Positions 1 to 6,266 of a DNA stretch of 12,032 bases are shown one piece after another. Numbering within the stretch: position 1 is the stretch's first letter; each line of letters starts with the position of its first letter. The translations under genes and the position numbers were made by a program. Under the pieces are notes generated by a model that was not told the DNA's origin, ran no database searches, and was given only the letters and a program-made list of their open reading frames with translations. The stretch covers positions 1-12,032 of the forward strand of contig CALYVE010000020.1 of NCBI GenBank assembly GCA_945492935.1, written 5' to 3'. The DNA comes from an uncultured Lachnospiraceae bacterium. GTDB taxonomy: Bacteria > Bacillota > Clostridia > Lachnospirales > Lachnospiraceae.

Positions 1-677
1 ACAGAACCAATATTATCCGTCAATGTGATTGTTTTTTCTGAAGAATCAATTGTCAGATATTCGCCTTCATCAACTGTCACGTTCACATTGTATTCATGAT
101 TACCAATATAAATTGATGGATTTACACACGGTCCGTATACCCTTATTTTGAAGTTTGATGGGACAAAATCTGTATTCAAAAGCTTATTGATTTGAATATT
201 GCTGTAATCGTAAGGAAAATCATTGTTGTAATCAAGATTGCTTCCTTCTGACAGTTCACTTATTCCAAAAGTCGTTGATGTTTCCTTTACCCAATAAGGA
301 TAATCGGTTTGGATGGTAAGTGTCATCTTTGCATACTGCTTTGATTTTGTATAACCGGAATACTTGCAAGAGGTAACAAAGCACTTCATGTAATAATCAC
401 CGATTATAAGCCTTCCATGATTCATAGAAAGAACATCTTTTTCGCAAATCTCAAAAAGTCTATTCCTAAGTGCAATTCCTTCTTCATCCGAACTGCATTT
501 AATAACAACAGGAATTTGCTTCTTTGTAAGCTTCTTATCAAGAGAAGAAATGCGATTATTCTTGCTTGTAACTGTCCATTCAAAATCATGCAAAGTGTTT
601 TCATTTGCGAATGCATCAGCATCACCAAATTCAATAATTTCATTGATGTGGTTCTTGTATATTATCTTTTCAATCAT
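1..677 (-). CDS. Distal tail protein (Dit), N-terminal part, cut by window edge
   Basis: The frame opens at ATG 677-675, directly after the tape measure stop (TAAATG), and stays open for about 225 codons to the window edge, so the C-terminus is missing. AGGTG lies 8 nt upstream as a ribosome binding site. The protein begins MIEKIIYKNHINEIIEFGDA and contains the segment MTLTIQTDYPYWVKE near residue 120, a pattern typical of siphovirus tail (Sipho_tail/Dit) N-terminal domains. The later part is rich in beta-strand-like sequence (IRVYGPCVNPSIYIGNHEY), as in the Dit galectin-like region. In the family, Dit forms the hexameric hub joining the tail tube to the receptor-binding baseplate. Its place immediately after the tape measure is the usual one. 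The assignment rests on position plus sequence pattern. Confidence 0.85.
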   Translation of the reverse strand, partial: MIEKIIYKNHINEIIEFGDADAFANENTLHDFEWTVTSKNNRISSLDKKLTKKQIPVVIKCSSDEEGIALRNRLFEICEKDVLSMNHGRLIIGDYYMKCFVTSCKYSGYTKSKQYAKMTLTIQTDYPYWVKETSTTFGISELSEGSNLDYNNDFPYDYSNIQINKLLNTDFVPSNFKIRVYGPCVNPSIYIGNHEYNVNVTVDEGEYLTIDSSEKTITLTDNIGS

Positions 678-3404
678 TTATGCGTTCACCTGCCTTACTA
701 ACCTTCCGAACTCTCTCTTATCAACACCAAGCTTCACACTTGCCATTGCATCTGCCATCATTTCAGGAAGATTTATTGCCATTGTCTTCATAAGTTCATA
801 GATATCTTCAAGAGTTTTATTTGATACATTTCCTACATTGTATGCAATAGATGAATTCATATCTTCCGCAACTCTTGAAATCCATTCCTTATTCTTTTCC
901 AGAGGAACAACAGCTTCTGTTCCTTCTCCTTCCAGAAATGCAATTTCACCCTTTTTGACAATACCTCCTTTCGCATGGGCTCTTCCGCCATAAGTCTGTG
1001 CGTACCAAGATGCATTTTGTGTAGTATTTGCAGATTTAGGAACATAGTTTGATGTTCCTGTAGAAGAAGAATATGTGGTTGCTGCTCCCTGTCCGGCATT
1101 CAGGCCATTTGTTACAATCGCCATTATTGCTTTATTTACAGCATCACTTCCGCTTAATGCACCTGAAATAATTCCGTCTGACATACTTCCACCGACTTTT
1201 TGATATTCTGACCAAGCAAGCTCCGCTTTTACTCCGGCATCTTGCACCATTTTTTCCGTAATGCCTTCCGAGCCTTTCAGATATTCTTCGGCTAAAAATG
1301 CATATTCAGCTGACATCTGCTGTGCCTGTTCCAAGAACTGTTGCTTTTGCTGTTCGGTTGCTTGTCCTGCTATATCAGCAGCCTTAAGCATCGCTTGTCC
1401 TTTTCTATCGTATATATTCATTACTTCTTCAGCATTACCCTGTTGCATTGCAACACTTGCAGCTTCGTATTTTTCTATCGTAGAGCAATATTCTGCATAC
1501 AAATCTGCACTTTCATCATAAGTGCTGTGTAGATTTGCAGCAATTTGCGCCTGCTCGTTGTACGCTTCTTCTGCAGCTACAACTCTTTGATGCATTGTTC
1601 CATCAAACATGTTTGCAGTTTCTTGCGCTTTCAATGCTTCCAATTCATCATAAAGGCGATTCGCTTCTGATTGTGCTTTTCTCCATGCTGTATATGATTC
1701 ACCTGATTTTCTTTTTTGTTCATTGCAATTCTTCACAGCCTCTGTATATGCTTCTTCATTCGCCTGAAGCATAATCTCAGCCTTCTTCATTTCGATTGTG
1801 TTTGCAATTGACTCCTGCAGTTCCTCGTAGCTCTGAATCTGACCATCTACCATTTCAATTTCAGTACCAAGCGCATCATTCAATTCACCGATTATGAATT
1901 CAGCTCTTGCTCTGTCAGATTCTGACACTTTACCGGTCTCGTCTGTCAGCTTTTGAAGCTCGCTCCACAATCTCTCTGTGTTTGATATGTTTGATAAATC
2001 AGCAGCCGCCTTTTCATCAACTGCTGCCTTCATGTCCCGGAATGCCTGTGATTCTTCTCTTGCTGCGTTTGCAGCTTCTCTTGCAGCCTTAACATTTTCG
2101 CTTACAGCAACTGTATTGTCCTTAAATGTCCAGGTAAGTACAGATATAACTCCTCCTGCAACTTCCATTATTCCGTTTATCACATCAAGAATATGAAGAT
2201 TGTCAATTGCCTCTGCAACCATCTCTACAACCGGAACAACTGCAGATAATGCACTACTGAATAAATGGAACACATCAATCACAATCGGCATAACCGTTTC
2301 TGCCAAGTTTGTGATTATAGGTACAATATCCGATACAACCGTCGAGATTGTCTCTCCAAATTGTCGTCCCGTGTCTCCAAACAGTTCTCCAAGCATATCC
2401 GGTAAATCATCGATTACAAGTTTAAGAATCTGCTGTGCTCCATTGTAAAGTGCCGGCACAAGTTCATTCAGTACTTTTGGTACATATGGAATCATTATCT
2501 TAACAACTCCGGAAAGTCCTTTTATGATTCGTGGTACCGTCTGCTCAATTCTAGGTATGATATTCTTTCCAAATGTCACAATCGAATCCGTTAAGTTGTT
2601 CAGGAGTATGTCAAAGTCCTGATCTTCATCTGCCATTCCCGTGATGAAGTTCTGCCATGCAGTCTTCATTGATTCAAATGAACCTTGAATAGTTGACGAA
2701 GCTTCCTGCGACGTTGTTCCGTATATATCCATCTCGACCTGAATTGTATGAATCGCATCGATGATGTCTGCATATGAATCAATCGAATAATCCACAATCT
2801 CACCCTGAGCCGTTTTCAGCTTTTCAGCATCTTCAAGTAGTCTTTCCATTTCCGACTTCGTTCCGCCGTATCCAAGTTTCAAGTTGTCAAGCATGGTATA
2901 GTTTTGCTTCGCAAATCCTTGATAAGCATTCTGGATGGATTCCATCGATGTCCCCATCTTGTTCGCATTATCTGACATATCCTTGATTGCCAAGTCTGCA
3001 ACCTCTGCTGCCTTCTTGGTATCTCCACCAAGAGACTGCAGAAGTGATGCAGAAAAGCCCGTAACCGTCTTCATGTATTGGTTTGCAGATAAACCTGCTG
3101 TTTTGTAAGCTTCCTCAGCATATCCCATAACAATGTCGCTACTATCCTTGAATAACGTTTCTACACCTCCGATAAGCTGTTCATATTCGGCATAACTCTG
3201 AATTGCTGATTTTGTAATCAAAGCAATGGATGAAGCAGCAGCTGTTGTTACTCCTACAACTGCCGCTCCTAACTTTGCAGCGACTTTAATACCGGTTCCT
3301 AGCTTGCTTGAAAATGAGCTTGCTTCATCCGTTGTTTTTCTTATGCTTTTTTGTGCCTGGTCAGAATCAACCATAATGGAGCCATATAATTTGAATAATT
3401 CCAT
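678..3404 (-). CDS. Tail tape measure protein (TP901-1-type), 908 aa
   Basis: This is the longest gene of the window. It starts at ATG 3404 with AAGGAG 6 nt upstream, overlapping the end of the preceding GT frame. Residues about 1-60 are Ala/Lys/Ser-rich with a short hydrophobic stretch (AAKLGAAVVGVTTAAASSIA). Residues about 65-260 match the tape measure core (YAEYEQLIGGVETLFKDSSD, then SLGGDTKKAAEVADLAIKDM). A hydrophobic helical stretch around 290-430 (PRIIKGLSGVVKIMIPYVPK onward) suits a segment delivered into the host membrane. A Glu/Ala/Gln-rich, likely coiled-coil region follows to about 720. At about 810-838 the common C-terminal block HAKGGIVKKGEIAFLEGEGT plus EAVVPL is present. Family role: it sets tail length, is filled around by tube protein, and is ejected with DNA. 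The usual 0.15 nm per residue predicts a tail near 135 nm. Confidence 0.96.
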   Translation of the reverse strand: MELFKLYGSIMVDSDQAQKSIRKTTDEASSFSSKLGTGIKVAAKLGAAVVGVTTAAASSIALITKSAIQSYAEYEQLIGGVETLFKDSSDIVMGYAEEAYKTAGLSANQYMKTVTGFSASLLQSLGGDTKKAAEVADLAIKDMSDNANKMGTSMESIQNAYQGFAKQNYTMLDNLKLGYGGTKSEMERLLEDAEKLKTAQGEIVDYSIDSYADIIDAIHTIQVEMDIYGTTSQEASSTIQGSFESMKTAWQNFITGMADEDQDFDILLNNLTDSIVTFGKNIIPRIEQTVPRIIKGLSGVVKIMIPYVPKVLNELVPALYNGAQQILKLVIDDLPDMLGELFGDTGRQFGETISTVVSDIVPIITNLAETVMPIVIDVFHLFSSALSAVVPVVEMVAEAIDNLHILDVINGIMEVAGGVISVLTWTFKDNTVAVSENVKAAREAANAAREESQAFRDMKAAVDEKAAADLSNISNTERLWSELQKLTDETGKVSESDRARAEFIIGELNDALGTEIEMVDGQIQSYEELQESIANTIEMKKAEIMLQANEEAYTEAVKNCNEQKRKSGESYTAWRKAQSEANRLYDELEALKAQETANMFDGTMHQRVVAAEEAYNEQAQIAANLHSTYDESADLYAEYCSTIEKYEAASVAMQQGNAEEVMNIYDRKGQAMLKAADIAGQATEQQKQQFLEQAQQMSAEYAFLAEEYLKGSEGITEKMVQDAGVKAELAWSEYQKVGGSMSDGIISGALSGSDAVNKAIMAIVTNGLNAGQGAATTYSSSTGTSNYVPKSANTTQNASWYAQTYGGRAHAKGGIVKKGEIAFLEGEGTEAVVPLEKNKEWISRVAEDMNSSIAYNVGNVSNKTLEDIYELMKTMAINLPEMMADAMASVKLGVDKREFGRLVRQVNA

Positions 3405-3407
3405 AAT

Positions 3408-3725
3408 CTACTCCTTATTAATAATTTTTCTAACCTTTTCAAGAATGTCCTCTGCGGATTGATTCTCACTCTTTCTTGCTTTTTTCGCTTCCTCAAACAC
3501 AGAATTCTTAAATTCATCGAATGATACTTTATCTTGATATCCGCTTATCCATCTTCGAAATAGTTTATCTTCGTTTTCTTTTTCTCTCGCTTTACGCAAA
3601 AACAGGATGCCTCTATCTAATTCCATAGAAAGCACCCTGTCTGCCATAACACCATATCTACTAAAAAGAAGATCGCAAGCTTCTATTTCATCAACTTGCG
3701 AACTCCACTTATAAAATTTACAAGA
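3408..3725 (-). CDS. Tail assembly chaperone T domain, expressed as GT by -1 frameshift
   Basis: This frame is open from just after a TAA at 3728-3726 to TAG 3410-3408. It lies in the -1 frame relative to gene G and overlaps G's last 14 codons. An in-frame ATG at 3647 would give 79 aa, but no Shine-Dalgarno precedes it. Recognisable coding sequence continues upstream of that ATG (YKWSSQVDEIEACDLLFSRY), so an independent start there would remove part of the domain. Slippage on A AAT TTT (3719-3713) joins residue 102 of G to 101 residues from this frame, giving a GT fusion of about 203 aa. In lambda and many siphophages, G and GT coat the tape measure and recruit tube subunits, and are absent from the virion. 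The C-terminal half is charged and helical. The frame ends 3 nt before the tape measure start. Confidence 0.85.
   Translation of the reverse strand, partial: SCKFYKWSSQVDEIEACDLLFSRYGVMADRVLSMELDRGILFLRKAREKENEDKLFRRWISGYQDKVSFDEFKNSVFEEAKKARKSENQSAEDILEKVRKIINKE
3668..3719 (-). promoter_or_regulatory. -1 programmed frameshift signal of tail chaperones G/GT
   Basis: The heptamer A AAT TTT at 3719-3713 fits X XXY YYZ in the G reading frame (codons AAT, TTT). After a 6-nt spacer (3712-3707), GGAG-T-TCGCAAG (3706-3695) pairs with CTTGCGA-T-CTTC (3679-3668). This is a 7-bp core extended inward by two pairs (one G·U) and outward, past a T·T mismatch, by four pairs (one G·U). The loop is 11 nt. 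The G stop codon (3685-3683) lies in the hairpin loop, so ribosomes that do not slip terminate there. The arrangement is directly visible; frameshift use is inferred from the conserved G/GT strategy. Confidence 0.82.
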
Positions 3726-4018
3726 TTATTCTCCTTGCCGATTTCTTTGAACTTATCAAAAAGCTCATCAAATCCAAGCTTCATAACTTCATCCGGCTTC
3801 ATCTCGAATAAACCTCCAAGGAACATATAAATATCATTCTCAACAGATTCCTCACTGAGCTGCATCATTACATCCGCTAGAAATTCAATTGCCTTATCGT
3901 TATCGACAACACCATCGATTACATGTTCTGAAACATCTACAAATAGCGGCTTGAGATTCGCCTTTTTTATGATTCTTGCAAGTGCAAAACTATCTGGCAA
4001 TGTCAATTTTTTACTCAT
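3683..4018 (-). CDS. Tail assembly chaperone G, 111 aa
   Basis: ATG 4018 is preceded by AAGGAGG at good spacing. The protein starts MSKKLTLPDSFALARIIKKA and is mostly helical and acidic, with segments such as SEESVENDIYMFLGGLFEMK and ending SGVRKLMK. It is small, sits between the tail tube and tape measure genes, and overlaps a second frame in -1. These are the marks of the lambda gpG-type chaperone, whose sequence is poorly conserved. Its family role is to bind the tape measure and keep it soluble during tube polymerisation. Residues 1-102 are shared with the GT frameshift product. Sequence alone would give low confidence; position and the frameshift arrangement raise it. Confidence 0.85.
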   Translation of the reverse strand: MSKKLTLPDSFALARIIKKANLKPLFVDVSEHVIDGVVDNDKAIEFLADVMMQLSEESVENDIYMFLGGLFEMKPDEVMKLGFDELFDKFKEIGKENNLVNFISGVRKLMK

Positions 4019-4036
4019 ATTGACCTCCTTAAAATA

Positions 4037-4666
4037 CTAGTACGTATCTGATTCATTCACTGTGCCCGGTTCATTCGCTGCGGCTGGGTTCTTCGGATAT
4101 AAGATCTTGAACGGTGGCCTGTCAAGATTCTTCATCGAATACCTTCCCTCAAATGTCATTGTGATAACAGCCTGATCTTTGTCTTTCGTTGCAAGAGTAA
4201 GACCTTCTGTATCAATTGTATTCTCCACCTGAATGATTACCGGTTTTTCTGTTCCTGATAATGTTCCAATCCAAGTGATATTATCGATGTAATTAGACAG
4301 TGAAATTTCATTCTTTGCCGTGATGATGTCATAATCTTCTTTCGATTCAGTATCAACACTTGCAGTGCAAAGAGCTGATACAATTGTCTCCTTTTTGATC
4401 TCAAGTACATTAGCCTTGATATATACATTCCAGGAATCAACAACGTCAAGTCCCATTGCAGCCCCCTTAACGCCATCGACCTGAATCTGACGAAGTTCCG
4501 GCTTTGCCTGGAACTCTCCACCGTCTTTCGTAGCACCAATAAGCTTTCCTGATGCTAAAGCACTCTCATATGTATCAGTTTCAATGTCAAAATTCTTAAA
4601 GAATGCACCTGCGTCAAGCAACAAATGCTTTGTTGTTTCCTCTGTAAAACCACTGTATGTTCCCAT
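4037..4666 (-). CDS. Major tail tube protein, 209 aa
   Basis: ATG 4666 follows GAAAGGAGATAAAA, a strong ribosome binding site. The protein begins MGTYSGFTEETTKHLLLDAG and then has LIGATKDGGEFQAKPELRQI, close to the pattern of Gram-positive siphophage tube proteins in which an early strand is followed by a 'GATKGG' turn. TMTFEGRYSMKNLDRPPFKI near the C-terminus fits the last beta strand of the tube fold. The roughly 200-residue length is typical for a tube protein without an added Ig-like domain, and none is seen. The tail is short and polar (NEPGTVNESDTY). In the virion it should form stacked hexamers around the tape measure. It sits between the tail terminator and chaperone G, the standard order. 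Confidence 0.9.
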   Translation of the reverse strand: MGTYSGFTEETTKHLLLDAGAFFKNFDIETDTYESALASGKLIGATKDGGEFQAKPELRQIQVDGVKGAAMGLDVVDSWNVYIKANVLEIKKETIVSALCTASVDTESKEDYDIITAKNEISLSNYIDNITWIGTLSGTEKPVIIQVENTIDTEGLTLATKDKDQAVITMTFEGRYSMKNLDRPPFKILYPKNPAAANEPGTVNESDTY

Positions 4667-4668
4667 TT

Positions 4669-5025
4669 TTATCTCCTTTCAATAACAATCATGTCAAATT
4701 GTTCTCTTACTCTTTTTATCTGCTTGTCTTCGTCAAGCACGGGCTGCCTATTCCCTTTATAGAAAATCCCAAGCTTCTTATCATTGAGATTGCGTTCATG
4801 ATCAAGCGCTTTCTCAATCTTGTCTGTAATTCCGTTCACTCGGTTGTACGTTTTGTTTTTGTCCCAGACGTTGATTTCAAGAACAAAGTTTTCAATGTAG
4901 TCGACTACGCCTAATCGTCTTGCTTCAAACACAATATACGGATATGCAGCATCTTCAGGAGCTTCCATCTCATATGCTTTGAATCCGGTTACGTTCTCAA
5001 GCATCTCTTCGATATATGATTTCAT
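4669..5025 (-). CDS. Tail terminator / tail completion protein, 118 aa
   Basis: The start ATG 5025 shares one base with the stop of the preceding gene (TAATG), implying coupled translation. The protein begins MKSYIEEMLENVTGFKAYEM and includes YPYIVFEARRLGVVDYIENF followed by VLEINVWDKNKTYNRV. This strand pattern is usual for short siphophage tail-completion proteins (the DUF3168/lambda gpU-like group), which cap the tail tube on the side joining the head. The length fits. The order gp10-like, this gene, then tail tube supports the role. The exact family name cannot be fixed by eye. Confidence 0.78.
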   Translation of the reverse strand: MKSYIEEMLENVTGFKAYEMEAPEDAAYPYIVFEARRLGVVDYIENFVLEINVWDKNKTYNRVNGITDKIEKALDHERNLNDKKLGIFYKGNRQPVLDEDKQIKRVREQFDMIVIERR

Positions 5026-5480
5026 TACTCCTCACTTCCCATATGTTCTTCTTCATCTATTTTTGAAAGTGCTACCGCCTCATCTTCAAGTGCTGATAAG
5101 TATTGGCTTTCAATAGTGACAATATCGGCAATATGAGCTTCTACAGTTCCTTGAATTATAGATTTCTTCGGCATTTTATCTTGTCCAAGTTCCTGCTTGT
5201 AAGAATACCATTGAGCTCCTTTTACGCCTACTTGCAAATCCGTTTCATTCTTTCTATTCCAATATTGAAACGCAGAATTTTTTCCTCGTACACGAGGATT
5301 ATTTTTCATTCCTTTCAGTTCTGCCTGAGCCTTCTGGTTCATTTGCCTTGTTAGAAACTTTCCGACATCACGTAGTGCTGCTCTCGTCAGTTCTGTAACT
5401 GTGTAATTTACCTTGTCACAGTTATCAACGATAGTGAAGCCGTCTTTTGTAGTCCTAATCACCGACTTCGGCACACTCAT
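5025..5480 (-). CDS. HK97 gp10-like head-tail/tail completion protein, about 151 aa
   Basis: The open frame begins at 5555, but the best start is ATG 5480 (or the adjacent ATG 5483), placed after GGGGGTG. It overlaps the end of the head-closure gene by 26 nt. The chosen protein starts MSVPKSVIRTTKDGFTIVDN. Residues about 27-60 (YTVTELTRAALRDVGKFLTR) are an amphipathic helix. Then come NPRVRGKNSAFQYWNRKNET and LQVGVKGAQWYSYKQELGQD, with the conserved 'YxxxxExG'-like step followed by a basic stretch, as in HK97 gp10-type proteins. The family acts at the head-tail junction or in tail completion. The gene ends in a one-base overlap with the tail terminator. Confidence 0.82.
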   Translation of the reverse strand: MSVPKSVIRTTKDGFTIVDNCDKVNYTVTELTRAALRDVGKFLTRQMNQKAQAELKGMKNNPRVRGKNSAFQYWNRKNETDLQVGVKGAQWYSYKQELGQDKMPKKSIIQGTVEAHIADIVTIESQYLSALEDEAVALSKIDEEEHMGSEE

Positions 5481-5784
5481 CATGAACACCCCCATAACAT
5501 GTAATTTCCAACGAATTACCTTTAGACTTATATGTTCTGAGTATCTTATAAACAATACCTTTATACACTACTTCCTCCTCGCCTTTGTAATCCAGATAGT
5601 CTTCTATCTTGAATTTAATCTCAGGTTTATAACCAGGAGCTTGCGCCTGATAGAATTCTTTCATACCGATAGATAATTCTTCGGCCCATATAGTTCTATC
5701 AATTGTTATTTGCTTATAATCTCCATATTCGTCTTTTTCATCCGTTGTCGCATAACTTCTTAAAGCTATTTTCTCGTCGTACAT
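5455..5784 (-). CDS. Phage head closure / head-tail adaptor protein, 109 aa
   Basis: ATG 5784 follows GAGGGAGGCGG. The protein begins MYDEKIALRSYATTDEKDEY, with a 'DEYGDYKQ' turn and then TIWAEELSIGMKEFYQAQAP. The later segment EVVYKGIVYKILRTYKSKGN fits the closing strands of the small beta-barrel of SPP1 gp16/HK97 gp7-like adaptors (typically 100-115 aa). These proteins form a ring under the portal-connector assembly that stops DNA leaking and provides the tail docking surface. The gene is separated from the connector gene by a 32-nt gap that contains part of a strong hairpin, so its mRNA level could differ from that of the head genes. Confidence 0.83.
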   Translation of the reverse strand: MYDEKIALRSYATTDEKDEYGDYKQITIDRTIWAEELSIGMKEFYQAQAPGYKPEIKFKIEDYLDYKGEEEVVYKGIVYKILRTYKSKGNSLEITCYGGVHDECAEVGD

Positions 5785-5803
5785 ATCCGCCTCCCTCTAA
5801 ATC

Positions 5804-5832
5804 AAAAGGGCGATGCCTAAGCATCACCCTTT
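5804..5832 (-). terminator. Terminator-like hairpin after the connector gene
   Basis: On the coding strand, AAAGGG-T-GATGC (5832-5821) pairs with GCATC-G-CCCTTT (5816-5805) around the loop TTAG. This gives 12 pairs, one of them G·U. It is followed by TTTT (overlapping the stem base) and then GATTTAG. The connector stop codon is in the loop. The stem is strong enough for an intrinsic terminator, but the T-tract is interrupted, so partial termination, attenuation or mRNA-end protection is more likely than a full stop. The plus-strand reading also ends in CCCTTTC, with a C·A mismatch in the stem. Confidence 0.55.
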
Positions 5833-6095
5833 CTATAATCCTCACAGAGACTAATTGCATCACGGAGCTTTCCGTAGTTTCGTCTGAATTCTTCGCCCTT
5901 TCCCTGATAGTCATTCTCAGCCTTACAATAAAGTTCTATAGCTTTATCGATAAGCTTGTCTGATTCCTCTGTATTGATATTTACTCCAACACGTTTAAAA
6001 TCCAGGATACACGCATCGATGTTATCCTGGATTTCATCATTTAATCCATCATGGCTTATTCTCATTTTTTGAGCTATATCGCTAGGTGTAATCAT
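5817..6095 (-). CDS. Head-tail connector protein (gp6-like), 92 aa
   Basis: ATG 6095 lies 4 nt after the stop of the 53-codon frame behind the capsid, with GAGGGGG about 10 nt upstream. The protein begins MITPSDIAQKMRISHDGLND and is all-helical in character. It contains IDKAIELYCKAENDYQGKGE and FRRNYGKLRDAISLCEDYRK, matching the helical bundle of HK97 gp6/phage connector proteins, which are 90-110 aa long. In the family, twelve or thirteen copies form a ring below the portal. The position directly after the capsid gene is the usual one. Confidence 0.85.
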   Translation of the reverse strand: MITPSDIAQKMRISHDGLNDEIQDNIDACILDFKRVGVNINTEESDKLIDKAIELYCKAENDYQGKGEEFRRNYGKLRDAISLCEDYRKGDA

Positions 6096-6098
6096 GGA

Positions 6099-6260
6099 TT
6101 ATACCCCCTCTTGAGCCGTCAAAAAGCTCGATACTCTAGCCGCTTTAGTCGAACCGCTGATAGTATAGCCTAATTCAGCCGCTAATACATTTATCTCAGC
6201 GACTGTCAAAGCTTCTAATTCCCCCTTTGTATAAGTCTTAGTACTATCAGCGTTTATGAG
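6099..6260 (-). CDS. HeH/LEM-like capsid C-terminal extension, probably made by -1 frameshift
   Basis: This 53-codon frame lies in the -1 phase relative to the capsid gene and ends at TAA 6101-6099. From the upstream TAA in this frame down to this point there is no ATG, GTG or TTG. The first is an internal TTG at 6209 with AAAGGGGG 11 nt upstream, which would give only 36 aa. The sequence is clearly coding-like: an N-terminal linker (LINADSTKTYTKGELEA) followed by LTVAEINVLAAELGYTISGS and TKAARVSSFLTAQEGV. This helix-extended-helix pattern resembles HeH/LEM, SAP or Rho-N-type domains. Such small proteins are often separate genes behind the capsid gene in Gram-positive phages. Here slippage would give a 458-residue capsid fusion. 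The domain name is pattern recognition, not a search result. Confidence 0.7.
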   Translation of the reverse strand, partial: LINADSTKTYTKGELEALTVAEINVLAAELGYTISGSTKAARVSSFLTAQEGV

Positions 6261-6266
6261 TTTTTT
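6155..6266 (-). promoter_or_regulatory. Candidate -1 frameshift signal at the end of the capsid gene
   Basis: A AAA AAC occupies 6266-6260 in capsid phase (codons AAA, AAC). The spacer 6259-6253 is 7 nt and contains the capsid stop TAA (6256-6254). CGCTGATAGTA (6252-6242) then pairs perfectly with TACTATCAGCG (6165-6155), an 11-bp stem enclosing 76 nt. Inside the loop, CGCTGA and TTAGCG could form a smaller six-pair hairpin. Slippery site, spacing and stem all match the standard -1 frameshift layout, and the -1 frame continues for 53 codons. The sequence facts are direct; in vivo use is inferred. Confidence 0.75.

Noticed and set aside
417..801. Plus-strand open frames opposite the Dit gene and tape measure end
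   Set aside because: They lie antisense to clear structural genes, lack ribosome binding sites and show no recognisable protein pattern.
1261..2448. Several plus-strand frames rich in Ala, Ser and Cys opposite the tape measure gene
   Set aside because: Their composition is what the reverse of Glu/Ala/Gln-rich coiled-coil codons gives; they are shadows.
3408..3647. Independent 79-aa gene starting at ATG 3647
   Set aside because: No Shine-Dalgarno precedes it and coding sequence continues upstream in the same frame into the overlap with G; frameshift expression explains it better.
4657..4914. Plus-strand frame opposite the tail terminator
   Set aside because: Fully overlaps a well-supported minus-strand gene and has no ribosome binding site or family resemblance.
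5481..5555. Upstream extension of the gp10-like gene to ATG 5555
   Set aside because: It would overlap the head-closure gene by 101 nt. The GGGGGTG motif just before ATG 5483/5480 fits a start there.
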